Positions 53,372 to 62,558 of a stretch of 64,000 nt of DNA are shown here, piece by piece (position 1 is the stretch's first letter; the number at the start of each line of letters is the position of its first letter). Origin of the DNA: Treponema bryantii (GTDB lineage: Bacteria > Spirochaetota > Spirochaetia > Treponematales > Treponemataceae). The notes beneath the pieces are model-generated. The model saw nothing but the letters and a program-made list of their open reading frames with translations, was not told the origin of the DNA and did no database searches. Made by a program: the position numbers and the translations under genes. The stretch covers positions 389,477 to 453,476 of the forward strand of contig NZ_FORI01000001.1 of the NCBI RefSeq assembly GCF_900113965.1, read 5' to 3'.

Positions 53372-54457
53372 ATGAAAAAATCAATTATTCTGGCAGCAGC
53401 ATCTCTGGCTGCTGTTACACTTACATTCACAGCTTGCAGCAAAAAAAATGAAGCTGCAGGCAGTTCTAGTCAGGCTCAGAAAGTAGTCCGCATCAACTAT
53501 CAGACAGGAAACCTTTGTGGTGCCCCTGTACACGTTGCATGGAAGCTTGGACTCTTTGATGAAGAGCTGGCAAAAATCGGTCAGAAGGCTGAATACGTTC
53601 CTCAGCTGGAAGGTGGTGCAACTCTTGGTGAAATGATTGCATCAGGAAAGGTTGATGCTGGTTACGGACTTTATGCTACACAGCTTCAGGCTATGGAAAA
53701 CGGACTTCCAATTTCCTTTACTTCTGGAATCCATATTGGATGTACTAAGTACTATGTTCGTGCAGACAGTGACATTTATTCTGCAGCAGATTTGCGTGGA
53801 AAGAAGATTGGTGTTCCAGGGCTTGCAGATAGTTCTGTAATGAACCTTAAACGTAAGCTTATGGATGAAGGTATTGGCGTTACAGCTGATAATCTTGAAG
53901 TTGAATTTGTAGCTTATGCTTCAAGTGATCTTGCAATTGCTTTGAACAATGGTGCTGTTGATGTAATTGGTGCACACGACCCAATTGCAACAAAGGGAGA
54001 ACTTGCTTATGGCTTCAGAAAAATTCTTGATACAGGAATTGATGAAAAGTTCGTAAAAGAATACTGCTGCCAGCAGTTTGTAACTCACAAGCTTCTTCGT
54101 GAAAATCCGGAAGGAGCAGCAGCTGTTACACGCGCTTTGCAGAAGGCAGCCGCATTTGTTGAAGCAGAACCTCGTGCTGCAGCCCAGCTCCAGATTGAAA
54201 ATGATCTTGTTGCAGGCGACCTCGACTTTAATGCTGCTTTGCTTGAAGAATTGAACTATCAGCCAAGCCGTTCACTCGGAAAGAAAACCTTTGATTCCGC
54301 TGCCCGCCAGCTCCAGACAGCAGGAATCTTAAAGGCAGAAACAGACATCGAAAAGTTTATTGAAACAGGTTATATCGAGCTCTTTGGTGTACCCGACGGA
54401 TACATCTACGACAGCGCAACAAAGACATATAAAGAAATTAACGGAAACAGAGCTTAA
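53372..54457 (+). CDS. ABC importer substrate-binding lipoprotein (NMT1/SsuA-like)
   Basis: A 361-residue lipoprotein. The start at 53372 is clear: AGGAGG lies 5 nt upstream, and the signal peptide KKSIILAAASLAAVTLTFTAC ends in a lipobox Cys. The upstream-extended reading frame is an artefact of the ATPase gene. The mature part is a periplasmic-binding-protein type II fold of the NMT1/SsuA group: GAPVHVAWKLGLFDEELA, LEGGATLGEMIASGKVDAGYG, ADLRGKKIGVPGLADS, DVIGAHDPIATKGE. It captures the ligand for the adjacent permease and ATPase; ligand unknown, with sulfonates or methylthio compounds plausible. Confidence 0.9.
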   Translation: MKKSIILAAASLAAVTLTFTACSKKNEAAGSSSQAQKVVRINYQTGNLCGAPVHVAWKLGLFDEELAKIGQKAEYVPQLEGGATLGEMIASGKVDAGYGLYATQLQAMENGLPISFTSGIHIGCTKYYVRADSDIYSAADLRGKKIGVPGLADSSVMNLKRKLMDEGIGVTADNLEVEFVAYASSDLAIALNNGAVDVIGAHDPIATKGELAYGFRKILDTGIDEKFVKEYCCQQFVTHKLLRENPEGAAAVTRALQKAAAFVEAEPRAAAQLQIENDLVAGDLDFNAALLEELNYQPSRSLGKKTFDSAARQLQTAGILKAETDIEKFIETGYIELFGVPDGYIYDSATKTYKEINGNRA

Positions 54458-54466
54458 ATATAATAC

Positions 54467-54502
54467 GGTGGTTGAGTGCCCGAAGGGCGTATCGAAACCA
54501 CC
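54467..54502. repeat. Palindromic repeat, GGTGGTT...AACCACC family
   Basis: Arms GGTGGTTGAG and ATCGAAACCACC enclose a GCCC-GAA-GGGC hairpin. It lies between the binding-lipoprotein gene and the next small gene, whose GGGGAG ribosome-binding site starts right after the repeat. Confidence 0.75.
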
Positions 54503-54515
54503 GGGGAGAAACATC

Positions 54516-54719
54516 ATGAAAAACATCAACATCATCTTATCCGGCCTTACAGCCCTGCTTGGCCTACTCGTTGGAGTTGCACCTTACACCTTTGCAAAGG
54601 TTTGCGGAATGGCAAGCATGCACTGCCACAAGGTAACAGCACCAACAGTACTGGTATTTGGAATTGTTATTTTTGTAATTTCAGCAGTTCAGACAGTGCT
54701 TTTATGGAAAAAACGATAA
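54516..54719 (+). CDS. Small DUF4418-like membrane protein (67 aa)
   Basis: ATG 54516 follows GGAG at 7 nt. Two hydrophobic helices (IILSGLTALLGLLVGVAPYTFA and VLVFGIVIFVISAVQTVLL) flank a Cys/His-rich loop VCGMASMHCHK. The layout and the CHK loop resemble DUF4418 membrane proteins, which often accompany FtsX/MacB-like ABC transporters, but this one is half their usual length. Its end overlaps the permease gene by 16 bp. The Cys/His loop could bind a metal; that is speculation. Confidence 0.6.
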   Translation: MKNINIILSGLTALLGLLVGVAPYTFAKVCGMASMHCHKVTAPTVLVFGIVIFVISAVQTVLLWKKR

Positions 54720-55900
54720 CTGTAAAAAGCCTTGCGCTTGCCAACATCAAAAGAAAGCCGTACCGAACGGCAGCCCTAATAGTCCTCGTTGCATTAGCAG
54801 CAGGGATGTTGTTTGGTACGCTTCTTCTGACGGCAAGCATTAAAGGCGGGCTCAAAGGAATAAATACTCGTATAGGTGCAGACCTTATGATTGTACCGGA
54901 AGGCTACGAAGCTCAGGCAGAAGGAGTTCTTCTTTCCGGAGAGCCAAGTTATTTTTACATGGATAAAACCGTTGAAAAGGCCATCGGAGAGGTTCAGGGA
55001 GTTGCAGCAGTAACCAGTCAGTTTTATCTGACAAGCCTTAGTGAAAGCTGCTGTGACTTCCCGATTCAAATTATCGGTTTTGACCCATCAAGCGACTTCA
55101 TTATAAAATCGTGGGCTAGAAAAAAAGTTTTACTTACTTCCGGCGGTGAAATAATTCTTGCCGGAAGTAATATTACAACAACGAAAAATACTGTGCGTTT
55201 TTTTGAGCACACACACAACGTTAGTGCCCGTCTTGCAAAAAGCGGAACCGGCATGGATAACGTAATTTATACAGACATAGACAGTCTTCAGAAAATCTTT
55301 GATGATGCGAAGGCAAAGGGCTTTGGCTTTATTTCTGATGGCGATACAAAATCAAAAACCAGCGTGATATTTGTAAAGCTTGCACCAGGTGCAAAGCCTG
55401 ACAGTACTACAGCACGCATTAAAGGTGCAGTTCCTGGAGTTCAGGTTATTCAGAGCGGTAAGTTTATTTCCGGCCTCATGGAAAACATTTCTTCGTTTCT
55501 GATTTTCTTGTATGCGGGAAGTGTGCTTATTATTCTGATTACAGTTCTTACGCTTTCGATTGTGTTTACACTTTCAATAAATGAGCGTTTGCGGGAGTTT
55601 TCAATTTTGCGTGTACTTGGTGCAGATTTCCCTAAGCTTCGCTCAATTGTATTTACAGAAGCGGGACTTCTTGGAAGTATTGGTGCCGTAACCGGAGTTT
55701 TCCTTAGTGCACTGATTCTGTTGCCGTTTAATCTTTTAATTTCACAGAAACTGAACATGCCGTTTCTTTTGTCAGGGCCGGTGCAGGTGATTCTGTTTGC
55801 GGTTATTACTTTTGTGATTTTGATTGCAGCTTGTCTTGTGGCAGCAGTGTTTGGAGCTATTAAGGTATCTAAAAAAGAGATATATGGTGGTATAAAATGA
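54704..55900 (+). CDS. FtsX/MacB-like ABC transporter permease
   Basis: A 398-residue membrane protein with start at ATG 54704 (MEKTITVKSLALANIKRKPYR), overlapping the small gene. It has an N-terminal transmembrane segment (TAALIVLVALAAGMLFGTLLL) and a large extracytoplasmic domain (about 60-270). Three C-terminal segments follow (LIFLYAGSVLIILITVLTL, LGSIGAVTGVFLSALILL, VILFAVITFVILIAACLV). This is the FtsX/MacB permease layout, used for lipoprotein, peptide or metal-related export. The ATPase gene follows with an ATGA overlap. Substrate unknown. Confidence 0.85.
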   Translation: MEKTITVKSLALANIKRKPYRTAALIVLVALAAGMLFGTLLLTASIKGGLKGINTRIGADLMIVPEGYEAQAEGVLLSGEPSYFYMDKTVEKAIGEVQGVAAVTSQFYLTSLSESCCDFPIQIIGFDPSSDFIIKSWARKKVLLTSGGEIILAGSNITTTKNTVRFFEHTHNVSARLAKSGTGMDNVIYTDIDSLQKIFDDAKAKGFGFISDGDTKSKTSVIFVKLAPGAKPDSTTARIKGAVPGVQVIQSGKFISGLMENISSFLIFLYAGSVLIILITVLTLSIVFTLSINERLREFSILRVLGADFPKLRSIVFTEAGLLGSIGAVTGVFLSALILLPFNLLISQKLNMPFLLSGPVQVILFAVITFVILIAACLVAAVFGAIKVSKKEIYGGIK

Positions 55901-56553
55901 TAGAAGCAGTAAATCTAAATAAATCATTCATTACTCCACGCGGACGAATTGATGTTCTAAAAGACTTCAGCTTTTCGATTGAGAACGGAGCCTTCGTGGG
56001 AATTACCGGAAAATCTGGTGCGGGAAAAAGTACACTGCTTTCTATCATTGCCGGACTGCAAAAGCCGGATAGTGGTTCACTTGTAATAAATGGCACAGAT
56101 CTTCTTTCTCTTGATGATAAAAATCTTAGTCTGTTTAGAAATCAGAATATTGGCTTTGTTTCTCAGGAACAGAGTTTTTTGGAAAACTTTACAGTGCTGG
56201 ATAATGTAAGACTTCCGGCATTTCTTGGAAATAAAAAAGTTGATGATGGAACGGCTAAAACAATAACTGAAAGAGCAAATCAGCTTCTGGGTTCTCTTGG
56301 AATTGCACACCTTGCACAGAATTATCCTAACACACTTTCTGGCGGAGAGAATCACAGAGTTCTCATAGCCCGCGCCTTAATCAATAATCCAGCAATAATT
56401 CTCGCCGACGAACCGACCGATTCCGTAGATTTAGAACAGACTCAATCCATCATAAAAATCTTCCGCGGCCTGGCAAACGAAGGTAAAACCATTCTGATTG
56501 CCAGCCACGATACCGAAGCACTTAAATTGTGTGATAGTGAGATTAAGATTTAA
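55897..56553 (+). CDS. MacB/LolD-like ABC transporter ATPase
   Basis: A 218-residue ATPase. Walker A is GKSGAGKST, the Q-loop is in IGFVSQEQSFLENFTV, and the signature is LSGGENHRVLIARAL. Walker B is IILADEPTDSVD, where most LolD/MacB members have DEPTGNLD, so the Gly after Thr is Asp. The H-loop is IASHDTEAL. It starts inside the permease stop codon (ATGA overlap), so the two are translationally coupled. Confidence 0.9.
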   Translation: MIEAVNLNKSFITPRGRIDVLKDFSFSIENGAFVGITGKSGAGKSTLLSIIAGLQKPDSGSLVINGTDLLSLDDKNLSLFRNQNIGFVSQEQSFLENFTVLDNVRLPAFLGNKKVDDGTAKTITERANQLLGSLGIAHLAQNYPNTLSGGENHRVLIARALINNPAIILADEPTDSVDLEQTQSIIKIFRGLANEGKTILIASHDTEALKLCDSEIKI

Positions 56554-56560
56554 GAAAGCC

Positions 56561-56587
56561 GTCATTCTGAACTTGTTTCAGGATCTG
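56561..56587. repeat. GTCATTCTGAAC repeat
   Basis: A single hairpin module GTCATTCTGAACTTGTTTCA followed by GGATCTG, in the 48-bp gap between convergent genes. It is the same family as the first module inside mnmE (21137). Confidence 0.65.
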
Positions 56588-56601
56588 TATTACGATTTCT
56601 G

Positions 56602-57765
56602 TTAATTCAACGCCTGCTGCAAATCTGCAATCAAATCATCAACATTTTCAACACCAACTGAAAGTCGCAGTGTTTCCGGAGTGATTCCGTTTTTGAGGCG
56701 GAGCTCTTCGGGAACGTCGGCGTGGGTCTGTGTGGTAGGGTAGGTGATAAGTGTTTCTACACCACCAAGACTTTCGGCGTATTTAATGAGGCGAACTTTT
56801 TCAAGAACTGAAAGTGCTTTTTCTACGGTGTCGGCGCGGAAGGTTACCATTGAGCCAAAGCCGCGCGACTGTTTCTGCATTATTTTGTGACCAGGATGAT
56901 TTTCTAAGCCAGGGTATATAACTGAAGTTACGTGAGGCTGGGTTGTGAGCCACTGAGCAATTTTCAAAGCTGAAGACTGAGCCTTTTCCATGCGAAGGGC
57001 AAGGGTTTTGATGCCGCGTAGTACAAGCCAGCTGTCAAAAGGAGCAAGGCCTGCTCCGGTTGTTTTTATGAGGAAGCGGAGCTTTTCCTGAAGCTCTGCA
57101 TTTTTTACTACGATAAAGCCTGCAAGAGTATCGTTATGACCTGCAAGGAATTTTGTTCCGCTGTGAACAACAATGTCTGCACCTAAGTCCAGAGGATTCT
57201 GAAAATATGGAGACATAAAGGTGTTGTCTACAATCAAAAGAATATTGTGACGGCGGGTGATTTCTGCAACAGCTGCAATGTCTGTTACGTTCATCATCGG
57301 GTTTGTTGGAGTTTCGATGTAGATGGCTTTAGTATTTGGTTTGATGAGAGATTCAATGTCATCACTTGAACAGTTTGCTCTTGTAAACTCTATTCCATTT
57401 TTTACGGAAACATTGTCGAAAAGTCTGATTGTGCCGCCGTATAAATCTGAATCAACAATAAGATGGTCCCCTGGCTTAAAGATTTCCATAAGCAGGGTGA
57501 TGGCTGCCATTCCTGTAGAAAGTGCAAATGCGTCTGTACCATGCTCGAGCTGGCAAACAATTTTTTCCAGCTGCTCGCGGGTTGGGTTTTGCAGGCGTGA
57601 ATAATCAAAGCCTGTACTTTTTCCAACACCAGGGTGAGCGTAGGTTGCCGTCTGATAAATTGGAAAACTTATTGAACCATAGTGATTACACGCAGGCTTT
57701 TCGTCTGCCTCGTTTTGAACTTGCTTTTCAAGATGTACGCATTTAGTTTCTATAGATAATGGCAT
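56602..57765 (-). CDS. Cystathionine gamma-synthase / beta-lyase family PLP enzyme
   Basis: A 387-residue trans-sulfuration enzyme. YSRLQNPTREQLEK, STGMAAITLLMEIF, IETPTNPMMNVTDI, VDNTFMSPYFQNP and VVHSGTKFLAGHNDTLAG (PLP Lys) are family marks, and ESLGGVETLITYP lies near the end. Members make or break cystathionine, release methanethiol, or attach sulfide or thiols to acyl-homoserine; residues alone do not decide. It is too short for a typical O-acetylhomoserine sulfhydrylase (about 430). GAGG is 8 nt before ATG. It is third in the unit nifH-like, nifX-like, this gene, so it is probably the step that uses or makes the product of the nitrogenase-like enzyme. Confidence 0.88.
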   Translation of the reverse strand: MPLSIETKCVHLEKQVQNEADEKPACNHYGSISFPIYQTATYAHPGVGKSTGFDYSRLQNPTREQLEKIVCQLEHGTDAFALSTGMAAITLLMEIFKPGDHLIVDSDLYGGTIRLFDNVSVKNGIEFTRANCSSDDIESLIKPNTKAIYIETPTNPMMNVTDIAAVAEITRRHNILLIVDNTFMSPYFQNPLDLGADIVVHSGTKFLAGHNDTLAGFIVVKNAELQEKLRFLIKTTGAGLAPFDSWLVLRGIKTLALRMEKAQSSALKIAQWLTTQPHVTSVIYPGLENHPGHKIMQKQSRGFGSMVTFRADTVEKALSVLEKVRLIKYAESLGGVETLITYPTTQTHADVPEELRLKNGITPETLRLSVGVENVDDLIADLQQALN

Positions 57766-57768
57766 GGA

Positions 57769-58197
57769 CTAGTCCTCGAATTTTAAATAATAGGCGGCGA
57801 GTTTCTGTAAGGCTTCTTCTATCGGAAGTTCGATGTCGAATACGCTTACTGCATTTCGTTCAAACTGGCGGCGCACGTTTTGACCTATCTGTGCGGCAAC
57901 TATAGATCGGCAGTCTAAAAGTGATTCAACAACTGGTGAAACAGGACCACCGGCGCCGCTTCCACAGCCACCACCGCAACCGCTTCCGCAGCCTCCGCCA
58001 AATCCACCGCCGCAGCCGGTAGCCGGGGCGTCCGCAGAAAGGTCTTCTGAAGACGGTTCAATTTTTGGCGCCTTGCGGGTTTCCAGGAATTCAAAGTGGT
58101 TGCCTCGCAGCTCGTAGATTTCGAACTGGCTGGCCTGACCAAAGTGTAAATCTATGTTTGTTTTATCTGATGATGCAATGGCTACTTTTATTGACAT
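57769..58197 (-). CDS. NifX/NafY-type cluster carrier with Cys/Gly-rich loop
   Basis: A 142-residue protein with start at 58197 (MSIKVAIASSDK), GGAG 6 nt upstream. The fold is the dinitrogenase iron-molybdenum cofactor domain: VAIASSDKTNIDLHFGQASQFEIYEL and later VVESLLDCRSIVAAQIGQNVRRQFE. In between is an unusual loop (about residues 75-98) made of Gly and four Cys (GCGGGFGGGCGSGCGGGCG). Typical NifX/NafY members lack it. It could bind a metal cluster on its own. The gene follows the Fe-protein gene, separated by the 40-bp repeat, and precedes the CGS-family gene by 3 bp. Confidence 0.85.
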   Translation of the reverse strand: MSIKVAIASSDKTNIDLHFGQASQFEIYELRGNHFEFLETRKAPKIEPSSEDLSADAPATGCGGGFGGGCGSGCGGGCGSGAGGPVSPVVESLLDCRSIVAAQIGQNVRRQFERNAVSVFDIELPIEEALQKLAAYYLKFED

Positions 58198-58214
58198 TTG
58201 AACTCCAGAAAACT

Positions 58215-58254
58215 GGTGGTTTCGATACACCTGCTTCGCAGGCACTCAACCACC
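58215..58254. repeat. 40-bp palindromic element, identical to the purF copy
   Basis: Same 40 bases as 37150-37189 (GGTGGTTTCGATACACC ... CTCAACCACC). Here it lies between the NifH-like and NifX-like genes, where it could form a strong hairpin in the shared mRNA. Confidence 0.85.
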
Positions 58255-58260
58255 GAATAA

Positions 58261-59234
<974 letters not shown>

Positions 59235-59258
59235 ATTTGAAAATTCTTTTAAATAAAT

Positions 59259-59287
59259 AAAAAAACGCACGGATTTACCGTGCGCTT
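59259..59287 (-). terminator. Rho-independent terminator of the small lipoprotein gene
   Basis: On the minus strand: CGCACGG-TAAAT-CCGTGCG followed by seven T. It isolates the lipoprotein gene at 59313 from the Fe-protein promoter. Confidence 0.85.
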
Positions 59288-59312
59288 AACAAAGTCGAAT
59301 TATTAAAAAATT

Positions 59313-60038
59313 CTATTCAGTATACTTAAGGGCGAGTGCCTCAATAGTCATGTGCCACATAGGGAAAGAGCCTGTTGTCATTGTCTTATAACCAATGGCA
59401 TCAAATTCAACATTATTTTCTTTCATAGCCTCTTCCAGAATATATACCATTTCTTCGACAGAAACTTTCTTGACACGTGCACCATGTGTATTCAAAGTGC
59501 TTTTTACATAACCAAGTATTTCAAAATTCTTATCTGTTGGTAATTCATCATAAACATCGATTGAAGCTTTATAACCTTCAGGACGTTTTACTTCGGTCAG
59601 ACTTGTTTTTGTAGAATTTATCAGATAATCAGCCGCGCTTGAAGGCTCTGGAATAAGAGAATAATTAACTTCATTAGAAGCTATATTGATGCTGTATCTG
59701 ATATTATATTTTTTCCCAGGTAAAATAATAACCTTTTGTGTTTTCGGCTGATTAAGAAGGGTTGCACTTAAATTCATCAATGCAACAATTGAATTTGTTC
59801 CGCCGACATTGTGATACGACAAGGTAATCTCATGTTCTCCAGGAGCAACACTAACAGAATGAGTGTTAACCGGTAGTTCCTTTCCATCAATGGCATTAAT
59901 GTTTATAGAAGTATCTGATGTTTTCAGAACAGACAGGTCTTCTGGGGCTACGTTGTCAGGATTTATAATCTGAGTTGTAGTAGCACAGGAAACAAAAATA
60001 AGCGTTAAGGCTAAAAATAAAAATCTAAGTTTTTTCAT
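59313..60038 (-). CDS. Lipoprotein of unknown function (241 aa)
   Basis: Signal peptide KKLRFLFLALTLIFVSC with lipobox VSC at residues 16-18. The mature part begins with Thr-rich ATTTQIINPDN and continues as two beta-rich halves. The first half resembles PEGA/Ig-like strands (VAPGEHEITLSYHNVGG, LPGKKYNIRYSI). The second has SIDVYDELPTDKNFEILGYV and MTTGSFPMWHMTIEALALKY. I do not recognise a named family. It lies between two sulfur-island operons in the same orientation but has its own terminator. No dyad precedes it. Confidence 0.75.
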   Translation of the reverse strand: MKKLRFLFLALTLIFVSCATTTQIINPDNVAPEDLSVLKTSDTSININAIDGKELPVNTHSVSVAPGEHEITLSYHNVGGTNSIVALMNLSATLLNQPKTQKVIILPGKKYNIRYSINIASNEVNYSLIPEPSSAADYLINSTKTSLTEVKRPEGYKASIDVYDELPTDKNFEILGYVKSTLNTHGARVKKVSVEEMVYILEEAMKENNVEFDAIGYKTMTTGSFPMWHMTIEALALKYTE

Positions 60039-60115
60039 AGTTTTCTTCCTTTTTTTAGTTTTAAGTTTTTTTTTATTTTTATATGCAACTTAACGTTATG
60101 TCAAGAGAAAACTAT

Positions 60116-60472
60116 TTAATTAAATAAGCCCTGAATTCTGTTATATTTCCAGACTTTTAGAATTGCATCGTCGATGCTGCCAGGAAGCTCCATTGCAGTA
60201 ATGCCTGCTGCAGTGAGAGACTGAATCGCTCCATTTCCTATGCGGCTGGCAATTACATACTTGCAGTCTGTAAACTGCTGGACATGTTTATCCATTTCGG
60301 CTTTGTTGTGAAAGCCCTCCTGACATACAGGCGTAACCTTACGTTTTTCAAGAAGGTCGTAGCCTTCATCATCATCGACGATATAGATATAGAAGATTTC
60401 TGATTTTCCGTAGTGAGTGTTTACACTTTCGCCGTCGGTTGAGGCAATGGCAACTCGATATTTATCAGCCAT
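60116..60472 (-). CDS. NifX/NafY-type cluster carrier
   Basis: A 118-residue dinitrogenase iron-molybdenum cofactor domain protein: KYRVAIASTDGESVNTHYGKSEIFYIYIV and DCKYVIASRIGNGAIQSLTAAGI. The start at 60472 (MADKYRV) overlaps the stop of the NifB-like gene by 8 bp, so translation is coupled; a longer frame upstream is only overlap with nifB. In nitrogen fixers this domain is often fused to the NifB C-terminus, while here the two are separate neighbours. It should carry NifB-co or hold the cluster during transfer. It lacks the Cys/Gly loop of the paralogue at 57769-58197. Confidence 0.85.
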   Translation of the reverse strand: MADKYRVAIASTDGESVNTHYGKSEIFYIYIVDDDEGYDLLEKRKVTPVCQEGFHNKAEMDKHVQQFTDCKYVIASRIGNGAIQSLTAAGITAMELPGSIDDAILKVWKYNRIQGLFN

Positions 60473-61343
60473 GAGAGAAGTTTTCTCCATAACTGCCCGG
60501 GCCAATTTTTGCATAAAGCTGGCGGGAAATATCTGATTTTCCCGGTACTCCTGCTGCATCTGCACGGCAGTGGTTGCAGTGTAAAAAGAGTTCGATATAT
60601 TCTCCGGCAGCACGGCGTGCGGCTTCGATTTCTGCACAGTTTGGAGCCGGTTCATCTTTGAGTTTTGCCGATGGAATGAGTGGTATGATGTTGTACTTTT
60701 CGGCTCCTGCTTCGGCGACCGCCGCGGCGATTTCTGCTATGTGGGCGCCGTTTATGCGCGGAACTAATACAGTGTTTACCTTTACGGTAATTCCGGCGTC
60801 TGCAATTTTTTTGATTCCGGCAAGCTGATTTTCTATGAGGATTTTTGCCCCTTCAACACCTTCAATTTTCTTTCCGTGCCAGATGATGTAGTCGTTGAGT
60901 TGAGCTTCAATTTCTGGATCTACGGCATTTACTGTTACGGTAAGGCTGTCGATTCCGGCATTGATTACTTCATCGGCACGCTCGTTGAGCAGTAAGCCGT
61001 TAGTGCTCATACACTTTATGAGATGCGGGAACTCGCGGCCAATTATTTTGAAGGTCTTGAATGCATTGTCACTTGCAAGTGTATCGCCAGGGCCTGCAAT
61101 TCCAGCCACTTTGATTTCCGGGCTGATTTCAATTGCTTTGCCTACGATTTCTGCGGCTTCTTCTGGCTTAAGAACACGGCCCGTTACGCCTGGTCGGTTT
61201 TCTGTTGTGTTGATTGAGCGTTCACAGAAGCGGCACGCGATGTTACAGCCTGGGCAAACTGGAAGATGTATACGGCCTGTAGTTGCACCGTGGCTGCCAA
61301 AGCAAGGATGTGATTTTTCAAGTTCGGAAAATGATTTAGGCAT
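60465..61343 (-). CDS. nifB: NifB-type radical SAM cofactor synthase
   Basis: A 292-residue radical SAM enzyme with NifB hallmarks: HPCFG near residue 12, CPGCNIACRFC (SAM cluster Cys33, 37, 40), ENRPGVTG, AGIAGPGDTLA, and the C-terminal HCNHCRADAAGVPG, close to NifB CRxCRADAxGxxG. NifB joins two 4Fe-4S clusters and inserts carbide and sulfur to make the 8Fe cofactor precursor. A nifB beside D/K/H-like genes without nifE and nifN suggests the enzyme uses NifB-co directly, as proposed for methylthio-alkane reductase. AAGGAG precedes the ATG. It is the second gene of the unit cysK, nifB, nifX. Confidence 0.92.
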   Translation of the reverse strand: MPKSFSELEKSHPCFGSHGATTGRIHLPVCPGCNIACRFCERSINTTENRPGVTGRVLKPEEAAEIVGKAIEISPEIKVAGIAGPGDTLASDNAFKTFKIIGREFPHLIKCMSTNGLLLNERADEVINAGIDSLTVTVNAVDPEIEAQLNDYIIWHGKKIEGVEGAKILIENQLAGIKKIADAGITVKVNTVLVPRINGAHIAEIAAAVAEAGAEKYNIIPLIPSAKLKDEPAPNCAEIEAARRAAGEYIELFLHCNHCRADAAGVPGKSDISRQLYAKIGPGSYGENFSHG

Positions 61344-61360
61344 GGGCGGACTCCTTATGC

Positions 61361-61467
61361 GGGGGCGTTACGGGGGTAGAACCCCCGTTAGAAGGGGTAG
61401 CGGAAAAGGTGGTGGTTGAGCTTGTCGAAACTACCACCTTTGGAGCGAGGGGAAGTCCTTCCCCTCC
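61361..61467. repeat. GC-rich composite element with a nested GGTGGTT repeat
   Basis: The outer parts match the carB elements: GGGGGCGTTACGGGGG...CCCCCG, GAAGGGGTAG, and on the right CGAGGGGAAG...CTTCCCCTCC. The centre is instead a complete GGTGGTTGAGCTTGTCGAAAC-ACCACC palindrome (61406-61440) of the other family. It fills the gap between cysK and nifB inside one operon. Confidence 0.85.
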
Positions 61468-61473
61468 TTCAAA

Positions 61474-62412
61474 TTAATTATCACTGAACAGAGGTGTAGA
61501 AAGATAGCGGTCGCCTGAATCTGGGAGAAGAACTACGATTGTCTTTCCTTTGTTTTCCGGGCGCTGTGCAAGAATGTTTGCTGCCTTGAGAGCGGCACCA
61601 CTTGAGATTCCTACGAGGATACCTTCGCTCTGAGCAAAAGCACGTCCTTCTGCAAAAGCATCTTCATTTTCGATTGTGATGATTTCGTCGTAAATCTTTG
61701 TGTTCAAAACATCTGGAACAAAGCCGGCACCGATTCCCTGAATCTTATGAGGACCAGCTTCACCCTTTGAAAGAACTGGGCTTGTTGCTGGCTCAACGGC
61801 TACAACTTTAACATTAGGATTCTGTTCTTTAAGATATTCACCAACACCAGTTACTGTTCCACCTGTACCAACTCCGGCTACAAAGATATCTACCTTTCCG
61901 TCTGTCTGCTGCCAGATTTCAGGTCCTGTTGTTTTTTTATGGATTGCCGGGTTTGCTGGGTTGATAAACTGTCCTGCAATGATGCTTCCCGGTGTTGCCT
62001 TCTGGAGCTCTTCTGCCTTAGCAATTGCTCCCTTCATTCCTTTTGCACCTTCGGTAAGTACAATTTCTGCACCGTAGGCTTTAAGAAGATTACGGCGTTC
62101 AACGCTCATTGTGTCTGGCAATGTAAGAATTGCGTGGTAACCTTTTGCTGCGGCTACAGCTGCAAGTCCAATACCTGTATTTCCAGATGTTGGTTCGATG
62201 ATTGTGGCACCTGGCTTCAAAATGCCTTTTGCTTCTGCATCTTCAATCATTGCAAGAGCAACGCGGTCTTTTACACTTCCTGCCGGATTAAGATATTCAA
62301 GCTTTGCTAAAATAGTTGCTCCGGAAATACCTGCTTTTTTTGAATAGCCGTTAAGCTGTAAAAGTGGTGTTTTTCCGATCAATTCCAGTGAACTCTGTTT
62401 GATGTCTGCCAT
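61474..62412 (-). CDS. cysK: Cysteine synthase A
   Basis: A 312-residue O-acetylserine sulfhydrylase, making cysteine from O-acetylserine and sulfide. NPAGSVKDR (PLP Lys), [29 protein letters not shown] and SSGAALKAA are textbook CysK blocks. Start ATG 62412 ([13 protein letters not shown]) with AAGGAG 7 nt upstream; an upstream in-frame start at 62445 is less likely. It leads the unit cysK, nifB, nifX behind a promoter with two dyads. In Bacillus, CysK is also the partner of the Rrf2 regulator CymR, so a similar pairing with the Rrf2 protein at 43250 is possible. Confidence 0.95.
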   Translation of the reverse strand: MADIKQSSLELIGKTPLLQLNGYSKKAGISGATILAKLEYLNPAGSVKDRVALAMIEDAEAKGILKPGATIIEPTSGNTGIGLAAVAAAKGYHAILTLPDTMSVERRNLLKAYGAEIVLTEGAKGMKGAIAKAEELQKATPGSIIAGQFINPANPAIHKKTTGPEIWQQTDGKVDIFVAGVGTGGTVTGVGEYLKEQNPNVKVVAVEPATSPVLSKGEAGPHKIQGIGAGFVPDVLNTKIYDEIITIENEDAFAEGRAFAQSEGILVGISSGAALKAANILAQRPENKGKTIVVLLPDSGDRYLSTPLFSDN

Positions 62413-62462
62413 AGTTTTTCTCCTTATATTACGCCTATACGGCATGTGTGATTTTTTTGTAA

Positions 62463-62531
62463 ACCTACTGATATGATAGGTTTTGCTTTACAAGGAGAAT
62501 ATAAATCCTATTACCTATTATGTCAATAGGT
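62463..62531 (-). promoter_or_regulatory. Promoter with two 19-bp Rrf2-type dyads (cysK-nifB operon)
   Basis: Upstream dyad ACCTATTATGTCAATAGGT (62513-62531) contains the -35 TTGACA (62526-62521). After 17 nt comes the -10 TATATT (62503-62498). The second dyad is ACCTACTGATATGATAGGT (62463-62481). Transcription would start between the dyads. Confidence 0.85.
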
Positions 62532-62558
62532 AATAGACGGTTTTATGCAAATTTGTGA

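Noticed and set aside
54476-54703. N-terminal extension of the FtsX-like permease
   Set aside because: It reads through the palindromic repeat and the small DUF4418-like gene in another frame; ATG 54704 starts a normal permease.
60473-60655. Extended N-terminus of the NifX-like protein
   Set aside because: It lies wholly inside nifB in another frame and has no domain match; ATG 60472 gives the standard domain.
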